Source: Gracilimonas sp040877545 (GTDB lineage Bacteria > Bacteroidota > Rhodothermia > Balneolales > Balneolaceae). Taken from it: a stretch of 64,000 bases of DNA. Numbering within the stretch: position 1 is the stretch's first letter; the number at the start of each line of letters is the position of its first letter. Below, piece by piece: positions 8,266 to 16,945 of this stretch. Under the pieces are notes generated by a model. It was not told the DNA's origin. It did no database searches and saw only the letters and a program-made list of their open reading frames with translations. The stretch spans positions 53,523-117,522 of the forward strand of contig JBBDNN010000034.1 in NCBI GenBank assembly GCA_040877545.1. The letters are read 5' to 3'. The translations under genes and the position numbers were made by a program.

Positions 8266-9981
8266 TTACGTTTTGCCATTCCTTCGAAAAACCTCAAATG
8301 CCAGCAGCCAGCTTAACTCGTGGGCGAAGGAGGTGTTTTTATCTTCGTAAAAACCGGTTATCAGTTTTTGAACTTTTGCCTGATCGTATTCGGTAAAATT
8401 TCTTGCAGAGCTTGAGTAAAATAAGTCGCGAACATACTCTTCCAGCACCAAGAGAAATTTTTCCTGCTGAGTACTTGTATAATTTTTGCCTGCTTTTTGC
8501 TTGAGCCGCATCCATACTGCCGAGCTTAAATCTTTCATCCAATATGGATAAGAAACCGAGCCTTTCACAAGCTCTACATTTTGAAGTTCCGGAGCTTCTT
8601 TGCTGATAATTTCCCGAAAAAGACGCGCCTCTTTTCGTTGAGTAAGTGGAAGATTAATTGCCTGCTGAATTAATTGTGGCTGTAAAAAAGGCATATAGTT
8701 GAAAAGGTGAGAATCCGAACGAGCTTGTTCCGGCCCGGCACCATTGGGAACTCTTGTGCGGATTGAAAACAGATCCAGCCAGTTTTCTATACCTGTTTCT
8801 GCGATTTCTGGCATAGCATCAATTTCAGTGGAAAGTTCCTCCCGAAAGCCTTCCATCATTTCAGCATTACAGGCCTCGGTAAATATATCCGCCCGGGGAA
8901 GCCGAAAAAACGGCAAAATTCCATCTGTATTTTTATTGAGGAGTGCCTTTTTCCCCAGCAATAAAAGGGAAACAAGAAATCGCCGGCGGGCAATTTCTCC
9001 AAAGCCGCCATCCACTACCGAGAGATTCAGGTCCGCAATTTTTTGATAGGCTTGAAATCCCACTAAATGGGAAGGAGTTGAAGTAAATAAAGTTTGGCCA
9101 ATAAAGTCAGGCAGCATGTTTATTAGCTGGGAGGCCTGTGGAATTTCTTCATGAAAAACATAGTGTTGTCTTCCATAAGAACTATTTAAGGCTTTTGCTG
9201 TGTTCAGATCGGGATGATTCTCCTCTCCAAAAGTATGGAGCCTCCAATCTGCATCAGGTTGAGAAAGCAGTGTGGCAAATAAGGTTCGGGAATCCAGCCC
9301 GCCCGAAAGGCCCAGGGAAAGCGGGCGATTTTCTTTTAAGGCAATTGCGGTGAAATAAAATAACGATTGTTTAAATTGTTCGTCAGATGAATTTTGCTCC
9401 TTATAATCCCACCGCTTGTTTGTTACGGATACCTTTTCTGGAGTGATGATTGCATGTCCGCCTTGCGAGAGTCGCTGAATTCCATTGACAAAGCTATCCG
9501 AGGAAAACTGGTTTATAGCCATCCACCTGCTACCAAATTTTTTCCAGTTGATGGTAGTGGGAACCAGTTTCATCAGCCAGTCGAGCCGGGTAGAAAACAA
9601 CATAAATCCTTCTCCCTGGTGGATAAATATATTTCGCATTCCAAGCTGATCCGTCACCAGTTCGAGTTTGTTTTGCTCCCATTTGGCAAGGGCAAAATGT
9701 CCGTTTTTCTGATGCAGGTTTTCAGTGCCCTTTGAAATTTCATTACCCCAGGAATTTTTATTTAGAAATCGAGGCTCCGCTTCTATTGAGATTCCAATAC
9801 CGGATGCCATCCACCCTAAAGAAGATTCTTGCCGGTTTTTGAAATGTATTGTTTGGGGATGTCCGCCTCCGGCTATATAAAAAGTTTCGTTTTCTGCCGT
9901 AAATAATGGCTGTTGACAGACGGCTGAAATCCGGTTTTTTAAAGATTTATTTTGCCCGAAAACTCCAATAAACCAACCCAT
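8266..9981 (-). CDS. Asparagine synthetase-like protein without the glutaminase cysteine
   Basis: A 571-residue protein whose second half is an asparagine-synthase ATP-pyrophosphatase domain: SLGLSGGLDSRTLFA (PP-loop SGGLDS) near residue 220 and a DGGFGE segment further on. The N-terminal half resembles the class II amidotransferase fold but begins MGWFIGVFG, so the nucleophilic Cys2 needed to hydrolyse glutamine is absent. The protein therefore probably uses free ammonia or another amine, or forms an amide or ester bond on a different substrate, as in beta-lactam synthetases and lasso-peptide cyclases. Its ATG overlaps the stop of the upstream TPR gene by one base. No peptide precursor is visible nearby, so the product is unknown. 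Confidence 0.82.
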   Translation of the reverse strand: MGWFIGVFGQNKSLKNRISAVCQQPLFTAENETFYIAGGGHPQTIHFKNRQESSLGWMASGIGISIEAEPRFLNKNSWGNEISKGTENLHQKNGHFALAKWEQNKLELVTDQLGMRNIFIHQGEGFMLFSTRLDWLMKLVPTTINWKKFGSRWMAINQFSSDSFVNGIQRLSQGGHAIITPEKVSVTNKRWDYKEQNSSDEQFKQSLFYFTAIALKENRPLSLGLSGGLDSRTLFATLLSQPDADWRLHTFGEENHPDLNTAKALNSSYGRQHYVFHEEIPQASQLINMLPDFIGQTLFTSTPSHLVGFQAYQKIADLNLSVVDGGFGEIARRRFLVSLLLLGKKALLNKNTDGILPFFRLPRADIFTEACNAEMMEGFREELSTEIDAMPEIAETGIENWLDLFSIRTRVPNGAGPEQARSDSHLFNYMPFLQPQLIQQAINLPLTQRKEARLFREIISKEAPELQNVELVKGSVSYPYWMKDLSSAVWMRLKQKAGKNYTSTQQEKFLLVLEEYVRDLFYSSSARNFTEYDQAKVQKLITGFYEDKNTSFAHELSWLLAFEVFRRNGKT

Positions 9982-10910
9982 TATTTACCGGCCAATTCTG
10001 CCTCACTGGCAATAAAACCAAAAGCGGCCCAATTGCCGGCATCATATACCTGCTGCCAGATTTGTTCAGCGCGTTTTTCTCTCCCGTTTATTGAATGCCA
10101 AAATCCCAATCCATAACCCAGCGTAGCATTTTCGAGTTCTGATTCATCTCCAGCGAATAGCGCATCGGACTTAAAGGTGCCTTGAAAGACCAGCAATAAA
10201 TTATGATAGCTTTCATTTTCAATAATATCCATTTCTTCCTGAACAGCATCCAGCACATTACCGGCTGTTACATCGTCGCCGGCTTTTCTCAGCGACATAT
10301 AATACCAGTATAAAAAAGCAGTCAGCATATCGTCATTGGTAGTTACGCGAATTCCCTTCCTGTATGCTTCATTCGCTTCCTCATAATTTCCCTGTAAATA
10401 ATGTGCCAGTCCAAGATGATACCAGGTATTTGTTTGGAGTGAACTGAGAGGAATATTCTCAGCATTAGGCAATCCGTCTGGTTCAGTGATATCCTTTTCA
10501 TCCTCAAAAAGTTCTTCGGCTTTCTCAAAATCGATGATTGCCAGATCGAATTCGCGAAGAGTGAGGTAACGATGTCCCCGATGGCGGTATAGCCGGGCAT
10601 CTTCTGGAAATTGTTCAATGGCTTCCGAAAATTCTTCAACAGCTTTCCTGTAGTCTCCGCTATAAGCTGTTGATCGCCCCTTCCATATCAGGTGATCAGC
10701 GATTAATGAATCCGCAAGTGCTTCCTCGCCTAGAGAATTAATCCGGGTTCCCAATTCCTCTGGCAAAGGTTCAATATCGGTTTCCAGCGTATCTCCTAAT
10801 AAGGAAATAGCTTGTACACCATCCGGCAGATCTGGTAACGTAGCTTTTTCTTTTTGTTGGCAAGAAAGAAACAGAGTGAACAGCATTAAAACAGCAGCAA
10901 TATTTTTCAT
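9981..10910 (-). CDS. TPR-repeat lipoprotein
   Basis: ATG at 10910 is preferred over the TTG two codons earlier. It gives a lipoprotein signal, MKNIAAVLMLFTLFLSCQQ, with lipobox LFLSC. The mature part contains tetratricopeptide-type helix pairs, visible as GRSTAYSGDYRKAVEEFSEA, HRGHRYLTLREFDLAIIDFE and LGLAHYLQGNYEEANEAYRKG. These proteins are protein-protein scaffolds in the periplasm or on the outer membrane. The gene is the middle one of a tight three-gene operon, 12 bases after the M28 peptidase and overlapping the asparagine-synthetase-like gene by one base. The exact partner is unknown. Confidence 0.85.
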   Translation of the reverse strand: MKNIAAVLMLFTLFLSCQQKEKATLPDLPDGVQAISLLGDTLETDIEPLPEELGTRINSLGEEALADSLIADHLIWKGRSTAYSGDYRKAVEEFSEAIEQFPEDARLYRHRGHRYLTLREFDLAIIDFEKAEELFEDEKDITEPDGLPNAENIPLSSLQTNTWYHLGLAHYLQGNYEEANEAYRKGIRVTTNDDMLTAFLYWYYMSLRKAGDDVTAGNVLDAVQEEMDIIENESYHNLLLVFQGTFKSDALFAGDESELENATLGYGLGFWHSINGREKRAEQIWQQVYDAGNWAAFGFIASEAELAGK

Positions 10911-10922
10911 AATCAAATCAGG

Positions 10923-12200
10923 TTAAAGCTGTAGATCCAAAGTCATTTCTTTGCCATCCCGCAAAATGGTGATGGTGGTTTTTTGTCCTTTTTCCAATGT
11001 GTTTAGGGCGCTCATGTAAGCGTAAATATCCTCCAGTGGATTCCCCGCAATATAGATGATAATATCGCCTCCTTTTAGTCCCGCCTGTTGTGCAGCACGG
11101 CCCTTGGAAACGCCTGTGATTTTCATTCCTTTGCCGTCATATCCATAATCAGGAAGTACACCTAAAGTAGGCCCATCCATCGTCATAGATTGGCGTTGCT
11201 TGCCGGGTGCTTCAATAAATGCCAGGCTTTCTTTCGGCAGCGAATCCAGAGAGTGAATTAGCCGGGAAAGGTGTTTTAGAATGAGCTCCTGGCCCTCCGC
11301 ATTTATATATTCGAAATCATCAGAAGGACGGTGATAATCGGCATGGGTATCGGTGAAATAATGCAGTACCGGTATATTTTTAAAGTAAAAACTGGTGTGG
11401 TCGCTGGCGCCGGTTCCATCGGGTACAAGATCCAAATCAAGAGAATCAGAATTGGATTCGATTATGAGGCTTTCCCAATTTCCCCAGGTTCCTGTTCCAA
11501 AAATCATCAGTTTGTTGTTTTTCATCCGGCCAATCATATCCATATTGATCATAGCCCGAGTCTGATCCAGATCTTTGGTGGGATTTTCCACGAAATATTG
11601 CGAACCAAGCAATCCCATTTCTTCCCCGGAAAAGGCAATAAACAATATATCAGTCTGTGGACGATTGGCTGAAAAATATTCGGCGAGTTCTAACAAACCG
11701 GCCGTTCCGGAAGCATTATCATCCGCCCCATTGTGAATGCGTGCCTTTTCACCACTGTATAATGACCCGAATTCTCCCACCCCGAGGTGATCGTAATGTG
11801 CGCCTATAATGATAAACTCTTCTGATTCACCTGTTCCGGAAAGCAGCGCTACCACATTTTTGGAAAGACGTTTTTCAGCGGCGGAATCTGCCTCGGAGCT
11901 TTCTGCATGAGGATTATTCAGATTCGCTGTATTTATGGTGAAATGCTGGAAATAGGTTTGCCCATCACCAGCCGGTTCAAGTTTATAATCCCGAAAATGA
12001 TCTGCTATATAATTTGCGGCTTTGGCTTCTTCTAATGAACCGGCTTCACGACCTTTCAGGTCATCCCCGGCTAAATAGGTTATGTGAGATTTTATATCCA
12101 GAAAGGAAATCTCAGAAATAGTTGTATTGGGATTTTCCCGGGATGAACAGGAAATAAAAAGCAAAACCAAAAGAAGACCGGGTAGATATTTTAGATGCAT
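10923..12200 (-). CDS. M28-family metallopeptidase with C-terminal PDZ domain (lipoprotein)
   Basis: ATG at 12200 (not the longer frame from 12242) places a lipoprotein signal at the N-terminus, MHLKYLPGLLLVLLFISCSS. The M28 aminopeptidase domain shows all expected zinc ligands and neighbours in order: GAHYDHLG, HNGADDNASGT, FSGEEMGLLGS, NMDMIGR and THADYHRPSDD. After it a PDZ domain follows (GVLPDYGYDG, then GLKGGDIIIYIAGNPL). The protein would release N-terminal amino acids from peptides on the cell surface or in the periplasm. It is the first gene of the operon with the TPR lipoprotein and asparagine-synthetase-like genes. Confidence 0.92.
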   Translation of the reverse strand: MHLKYLPGLLLVLLFISCSSRENPNTTISEISFLDIKSHITYLAGDDLKGREAGSLEEAKAANYIADHFRDYKLEPAGDGQTYFQHFTINTANLNNPHAESSEADSAAEKRLSKNVVALLSGTGESEEFIIIGAHYDHLGVGEFGSLYSGEKARIHNGADDNASGTAGLLELAEYFSANRPQTDILFIAFSGEEMGLLGSQYFVENPTKDLDQTRAMINMDMIGRMKNNKLMIFGTGTWGNWESLIIESNSDSLDLDLVPDGTGASDHTSFYFKNIPVLHYFTDTHADYHRPSDDFEYINAEGQELILKHLSRLIHSLDSLPKESLAFIEAPGKQRQSMTMDGPTLGVLPDYGYDGKGMKITGVSKGRAAQQAGLKGGDIIIYIAGNPLEDIYAYMSALNTLEKGQKTTITILRDGKEMTLDLQL

Positions 12201-12413
12201 TTTCAAAGTGATTGATGTTAAAATGCCTTGGTGAAGATACAATAATAGCGGTTTTTTTGTGGAGTGATTTTGCTAAAGTATTTTCGGTAGTCCGGGCCGG
12301 CGAGCGGGGCTGCGGAAGGAAAATATCATTTGAAATATTGAACTCTTCGTGATTTGTGGCAGCACCTAAAAAAAAAATCCACAATTAGCTTAGATAAAGT
12401 TTGAAGAAACCTG

Positions 12414-12421
12414 TAGCTTTG
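12414..12421 (+). promoter_or_regulatory. TAnnTTTG -7 promoter element of the riboswitch transcript
   Basis: TAGCTTTG matches the Bacteroidota -7 consensus TAnnTTTG exactly. It lies 7 bases before the start of the TPP aptamer, so transcription would begin right at the aptamer. The -33 element is weak (no clear TTTG at the standard distance). Confidence 0.5.
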
Positions 12422-12427
12422 CAACTC

Positions 12428-12510
12428 ACAAGGTTGGGGGTGCTTGCACAGCGGGCTGAGATTACACCCTGATTACCTGAACCGGATAATACCGGCGTAG
12501 GGAAACCTGT
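12428..12510 (+). promoter_or_regulatory. TPP (THI-box) riboswitch
   Basis: The conserved THI-box parts are all present in order: GGGGGTGCTTG, GGGCTGAGATTACACCC (the CUGAGA core and its closing stem), ACCTGAACCGGATAATACCGGCGTAGGGAA. The outer P1 stem is formed by AGGTT (about 12431) and AACCT (about 12505). Such aptamers bind thiamine pyrophosphate and turn the downstream gene off when it is abundant. Here the downstream gene is a TonB-dependent receptor, so thiamine or a precursor is the likely cargo. Confidence 0.95.
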
Positions 12511-12536
12511 TTACCGCACAGTTACGCAAGTTAACC

Positions 12537-12567
12537 TCCTCCATTAATCTGTATTTTAAATGGAGGA
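12537..12567 (+). promoter_or_regulatory. Shine-Dalgarno-sequestering hairpin (riboswitch expression platform)
   Basis: TCCTCCATT (12537-12545) is perfectly complementary to AATGGAGGA (12559-12567), with a 13-base loop. The second arm contains the GGAGG Shine-Dalgarno sequence (12562-12566) of the receptor gene, so folding would hide the ribosome binding site. This argues for translational control by the TPP aptamer 27 bases upstream and also identifies ATG 12572, not 12560, as the start. Confidence 0.7.
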
Positions 12568-12571
12568 ATTC

Positions 12572-14986
12572 ATGTTTAATTCTATTAATAAGTCGTTAAT
12601 AGCGGCTTTTCTATTCTCAATACCAATTCTGTTTTCGCAGAATGTTCACGCGCAAATTGTTACTGGAACCGTGGTTGATGCTCAATCCAAAGATCCACTT
12701 CCGGGCGCAGCTATTCGTCAGGTTGGAACTACCCGGGGCGCAGTTACCCAAGACGACGGCTCTTTCGAATTCCGGCTTTCGGATGACGGAGATCAACAAC
12801 TACTGATTACTTACCTGGGATATAAAGATCAGGAAGTTGATATATCCGGAAATAAGCGCCAGTTTGAAATATATATGTACCCCGAGACATTTATCGGAAA
12901 TGATATTTTCGTACAGGCTGTAAGGGTGGATGAGGCCACGCCCATAACCTACAGCAATGTGGAACGTGCCGAAATTGAACGCCGGAATCTGGGACAGGAT
13001 GTTCCTTATTTGCTGCAAAACCTACCCTCAGTTACCACAACCTCTGATGCCGGAGCAGGAATTGGCTATACCGGCATTCGTATTCGCGGTGTTGATCCTG
13101 CGCGTATTAATGTAACCATCAATGGTATTCCCGTTAATGATGCTGAATCACACTCCGTATTTTGGGTGAATTTACCAGATCTCGCTTCTTCCATCGAAAA
13201 TATCCAGGTGCAGCGTGGAGTAGGAACTTCAACCAACGGCGCCGGATCATTTGGGGCTACCATTAACTTGCAAACCAGCACTTCTTCGGCAGATCCTTTT
13301 GGGGAAATAAATACAGGATTCGGATCCTTCAACACCCAAAAATACAATATAAAACTGGGTACCGGTTTGATGGAGAATGGGTGGCAGTTTGAAGGCCGGC
13401 TCTCCAAATTAGATTCTGACGGATTCATTGACCGGGCTTCTTCAGACTTAGATTCCTATTTCCTTTCTGCATCCCGCCATGGAGAAAAAAGTTTGCTCCG
13501 CGCTGATGTCTTTTCTGGCCGGGAACGGACCTATCAGGCCTGGTATGGTATCGATGAAAGCATGTTAGATAATAACCGAACTTTTAACGCTGCCGGAACA
13601 GAGAAAGAAGGAGAGCCTTACGAAAATCAGGTGGATAATTATCAGCAAAACTACTATCAGCTCCATTATTCCTATCAGTTACAAAATAACTGGAATGCGA
13701 ATGCTTCTTTATTTTACACTAAAGGATTTGGCTACTATGAAGAGTATAAAGCAGGGGAAGCCTTACTCGATTACGGTATTGAACCTGTCAGCCCGCACGA
13801 TACAACCGATTTAGTCCGCCGCCGCTGGTTAGATAATGATTTTTATGGAACTATTTTATCCACGAAATACACTCATTCTGATACCTGGAATATTACATTT
13901 GGAGGGGGTTTGAATTATTATAAAGGTGCTCATTTTGGGAATGTCATCTGGGCCCGCCACGCTGGAAGTAGTGAAAACGAAGAGCGCTATTATGATAACG
14001 ACGGGATCAAAACAGATTACAATGCCTTCACAAAACTTCAATATAACCTCCTTGAAAATCTGAATTCATATTTGGACTTGCAGGTGCGTGGAGTGGATTA
14101 TGAATTTCTTGGTAATGGTTATGTTCAAAGTTCCTCCAGTGGAGTTGAACGCGATAGTTTAGTAGCTATTCAACAAACCGATCAGCTATTCTTCTTCAAC
14201 CCTAAATTTGGCTTTACATATGATCTTCCTGATCAGCAAAGGGTTTATGCTTCTTTTGCTATTGGCAACAAAGAACCAACTCGTGACGAGTATGTGGATT
14301 CTTCCCCGCAAAGCCGCCCTGATCCTGAAAAAATGTATAATATAGAAGCCGGTTATCGTGGCGATTTCAGCCAACATTATTTGGGGGCTAATTTGTATGG
14401 CATGTTTTACCAGGATCAGTTAGTGCCAACCGGAGCTATTAATGATGTGGGAGAAATTGTCCGGGAGAATGTACCTGAAAGTTACCGGGTTGGACTGGAG
14501 CTTCAGGGGGGAGTCAGTTTGACTCAGAAACTTAGTCTTGGAGTAAATGCTACTTTCAGCCAGAACAAAATAGTGGAGTACACACAGCATCATGGTCAGC
14601 AAGTAATAGAATATGAGAATACTGATATTGCATTTTCACCATCAGTAATCACCAATGGTGTAATAGGATTTCAGGAAGGCGGATTGAATGCAGAATTGAT
14701 CAGCAAGTATGTATCTCTCCAATATCTGGATAATACCCAAGCCGAAAGCAGGTCCATTGATCCGTATTTTGTGAACGACATTCGCATCAGTTATTCACTG
14801 GATGAAATCCCGTTGCTAAATGGAATGACCGCTATACTACAGGTTAATAATATTCTGGATCATCAGTATGAAACTAATGGAGCAACGTATTTTGGTGGTT
14901 TTCAAGCTGGAGAGCCTGTTTATTATAACTATTACTACCCACAGGCGGGAAGGAATTTCCTGCTACAGGTGAAATGGTCTTTCTAA
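12572..14986 (+). CDS. TonB-dependent receptor, probable thiamine transporter
   Basis: An outer-membrane beta-barrel receptor of 804 residues from ATG 12572, which has GGAGG 5 bases upstream (the in-frame ATG at 12560 lies before that site). Order: signal peptide (ending near HAQIV), a carboxypeptidase-like regulatory domain (VTGTVVDAQSKDPLPGAAI), a plug domain (RRNLGQDVPYLLQNLPSV, GIRIRGVDP, GIPVNDAESHSVFWVNLPD), then about 22 barrel strands ending in an aromatic residue (QVKWSF). Such receptors take up scarce ligands using TonB energy. The TPP riboswitch in the leader makes thiamine or a thiamine precursor the likely ligand. It is a single gene; no thi genes are in the window. Confidence 0.93.
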   Translation: MFNSINKSLIAAFLFSIPILFSQNVHAQIVTGTVVDAQSKDPLPGAAIRQVGTTRGAVTQDDGSFEFRLSDDGDQQLLITYLGYKDQEVDISGNKRQFEIYMYPETFIGNDIFVQAVRVDEATPITYSNVERAEIERRNLGQDVPYLLQNLPSVTTTSDAGAGIGYTGIRIRGVDPARINVTINGIPVNDAESHSVFWVNLPDLASSIENIQVQRGVGTSTNGAGSFGATINLQTSTSSADPFGEINTGFGSFNTQKYNIKLGTGLMENGWQFEGRLSKLDSDGFIDRASSDLDSYFLSASRHGEKSLLRADVFSGRERTYQAWYGIDESMLDNNRTFNAAGTEKEGEPYENQVDNYQQNYYQLHYSYQLQNNWNANASLFYTKGFGYYEEYKAGEALLDYGIEPVSPHDTTDLVRRRWLDNDFYGTILSTKYTHSDTWNITFGGGLNYYKGAHFGNVIWARHAGSSENEERYYDNDGIKTDYNAFTKLQYNLLENLNSYLDLQVRGVDYEFLGNGYVQSSSSGVERDSLVAIQQTDQLFFFNPKFGFTYDLPDQQRVYASFAIGNKEPTRDEYVDSSPQSRPDPEKMYNIEAGYRGDFSQHYLGANLYGMFYQDQLVPTGAINDVGEIVRENVPESYRVGLELQGGVSLTQKLSLGVNATFSQNKIVEYTQHHGQQVIEYENTDIAFSPSVITNGVIGFQEGGLNAELISKYVSLQYLDNTQAESRSIDPYFVNDIRISYSLDEIPLLNGMTAILQVNNILDHQYETNGATYFGGFQAGEPVYYNYYYPQAGRNFLLQVKWSF

Positions 14987-15164
14987 GGATTACAGATTGA
15001 TAGCAGATTTGTGAAATGGAGGGATGAATGGGAATGGGGATTGCGATCGCTGAGTCTGTTGATTAAGCGATTTGTTTTACAGGGATTGATTCCAGATTTC
15101 CCACCGGGTAGATTCGTTAGCGGGATTTTTGTGATGAGTGGAATTCCCATCTCTAATCAGTACA

Positions 15165-16247
15165 TCACGGAGTTAAAACAACATCCACGATTTCTCCGGG
15201 GTAGAGCCTGATATCTTCTGTATTTATAAGAGCAACCTGCACGGGCAGGCCTCTTTCCTGTTCAATACCGGGCTGGGTTACTTCAGGTAGAAGGCTTTCA
15301 ATGTGACCGCCCACACGCATAATATAAGATGTGAAGAAATTACGTGCAGGTTTTCTGGTACGAACCTGCACTTTCATATTTTCTTCCGGTTCTATATTAA
15401 AAGGCTGTTTTATATAGCCTACAATGTAGGAGGGGTTTGTAGCTTCAATTTCAAGCATTTCGTCACCCGTCCGCACATATTCTCCATCTCTTTTATGTAC
15501 TTTGCTTATTACTCCACTAATAGAGGCGTATAAGGTTACCGGTTTGAGTTCTTCTTCCACTACCCGCAGCTCTTTTTCATGCACATCTATTGCGGCACTT
15601 AGCGGAGTATTGGCCGCATCATCAATTATATACTCCTCAATTTCCTGAAGGCGATCATCTAAAGTACTGACCAATTCCATTAGCTGCTCTTCTTGTGATT
15701 CCACTATTAGATACTCCGATTCTATTGCCTGAAATTCTTCTTCAGACATTCCATTTTGGTCAAAAATTTCTTTAGCCCGTTCATACCGGGCTTCCAGTTG
15801 CGGTTTCTGAATTTTTAAGGATGCGAGCTCAATCCTGTTTTGAATATTATCCAGCCTTAAATTTTCATAATCGATAATATTTCGTTGGCGGCCAATCATA
15901 GGTTCTTGCCCAATTTCAACCTGTCTTATTAAAGAGAAAACATGAGCGAGCCGGGCTTGAAAATAGGCGGTATCAACACGAACAATTTGCGCCAGCGGAT
16001 CTCCCTTTTCCACACGATCGAAAGAATTCAAATAAAACTGGGAAATTTGCCCGTCATGAGGGCTCGTCACAATAGCACTATCTGCCACCACCATTCCGGT
16101 AAAGCCCGGTGCATTTACCCTCTCATCCCACAAAAAGATAACTATTACAGCCACACATAAAAAAATCACCAAAGGAAGTCCCTGATGCCGAAAATTTTTA
16201 AATTTTTCGGAAAATGGAATAGGTATAGGTTCATACTCTTTTTGCAT
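15165..16247 (-). CDS. HlyD-family membrane fusion protein
   Basis: A 360-residue protein with one N-terminal membrane helix (about residues 27-43, LPLVIFLCVAVIVIFLW), a lipoyl/biotinyl-like half motif (SPHDGQISQFYLNSFDRVEKGDPLAQI), a long alpha-helical hairpin (about residues 100-210, rich in E, Q, L), the second lipoyl half (ITLYASISGVISKVHKRDGEYVRTGDEMLEI region) and a beta-barrel end. This is the layout of HlyD/EmrA periplasmic adaptors. No ABC or MFS transporter partner is adjacent. Instead it follows DUF4956 and VTC genes 2-10 bases apart, so it probably serves a polyphosphate or cell-surface function with them. Confidence 0.88.
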   Translation of the reverse strand: MQKEYEPIPIPFSEKFKNFRHQGLPLVIFLCVAVIVIFLWDERVNAPGFTGMVVADSAIVTSPHDGQISQFYLNSFDRVEKGDPLAQIVRVDTAYFQARLAHVFSLIRQVEIGQEPMIGRQRNIIDYENLRLDNIQNRIELASLKIQKPQLEARYERAKEIFDQNGMSEEEFQAIESEYLIVESQEEQLMELVSTLDDRLQEIEEYIIDDAANTPLSAAIDVHEKELRVVEEELKPVTLYASISGVISKVHKRDGEYVRTGDEMLEIEATNPSYIVGYIKQPFNIEPEENMKVQVRTRKPARNFFTSYIMRVGGHIESLLPEVTQPGIEQERGLPVQVALINTEDIRLYPGEIVDVVLTP

Positions 16248-16249
16248 CG

Positions 16250-16936
16250 CTACATCTCCGACTCGTTTTCCGTTTTCATGCTGCTGACTTTAGAAACTCC
16301 ATTTACTTGATTGATTTCATCTATCAACTCTTGTGTACGCCCCGGATCACGTAGTAATAACCGATAAGAGAGTTGAACACTTGCTTCATCACTACTTGTA
16401 TGTTGAGAGGCAAGTTTGGTTTTTAAAGCATGACGCTTTAAAAATTCATCCAATGTATTAATACTGGAGAGAGGCCGGTTCCAGCTCAAATTCAGGATGA
16501 GATCATAGCGTTGCCGTGCTCCAAAATTGGTATACCAGATATAAATTAAAACGGAGGCTGCAATAAAGGTTCCAATGACCGCAGTCGTAAATTTCTGAGT
16601 GCCGCAAGCCATCCCCACCACAATGAGCGATAAAATATAAACGGTATCGAGAGTATCACGCAAGACATTTCGAAATCGAACAATTGCGAATACGGCAAGT
16701 AAACTAAAGGCCGTAACCAGGTTATTATCCAGCACCGACATTACCAAAGCCACCGTAATTGGCATCAGGATCAAAGCACTTACAAAGGTGCGGGAATAAG
16801 AAAGTCCGGTGTGGGTAAACATATATACCCAAGCTAAAAATTGGCCGCATAAAAAGGCCAGCAGCAGTGCAATAAGCAAAGTCGGAATGTCTGTTGGGAG
16901 GGGTGCGGTATCTCCAAATCTTAGCAGGTCTTCCAT
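16250..16936 (-). CDS. DUF4956 membrane protein
   Basis: A 228-residue protein with four to five membrane helices in its first two-thirds (LLIALLLAFLCGQFLAWVYMF, then VSALILMPITVALVMSVL). The LVTAFSLLAVFAIVRFRNVLRDT segment is the family signature. The C-terminal 70 residues form a small soluble domain (YDLILNLSW, then DEFLKRHALKTKL). DUF4956 proteins are regularly found beside VTC-type polyphosphate polymerases, as here, where the gap is 9 bases. A role in polymer export or in anchoring the polymerase is an inference from that context. Confidence 0.88.
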   Translation of the reverse strand: MEDLLRFGDTAPLPTDIPTLLIALLLAFLCGQFLAWVYMFTHTGLSYSRTFVSALILMPITVALVMSVLDNNLVTAFSLLAVFAIVRFRNVLRDTLDTVYILSLIVVGMACGTQKFTTAVIGTFIAASVLIYIWYTNFGARQRYDLILNLSWNRPLSSINTLDEFLKRHALKTKLASQHTSSDEASVQLSYRLLLRDPGRTQELIDEINQVNGVSKVSSMKTENESEM

Positions 16937-16945
16937 AATTCTATT

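Noticed and set aside
15011..15211. 66-codon frame between the TonB receptor and the HlyD-like gene
   Set aside because: Overlaps the 3' end of the HlyD-like gene on the other strand, low-complexity start, no family resemblance and no ribosome binding site.
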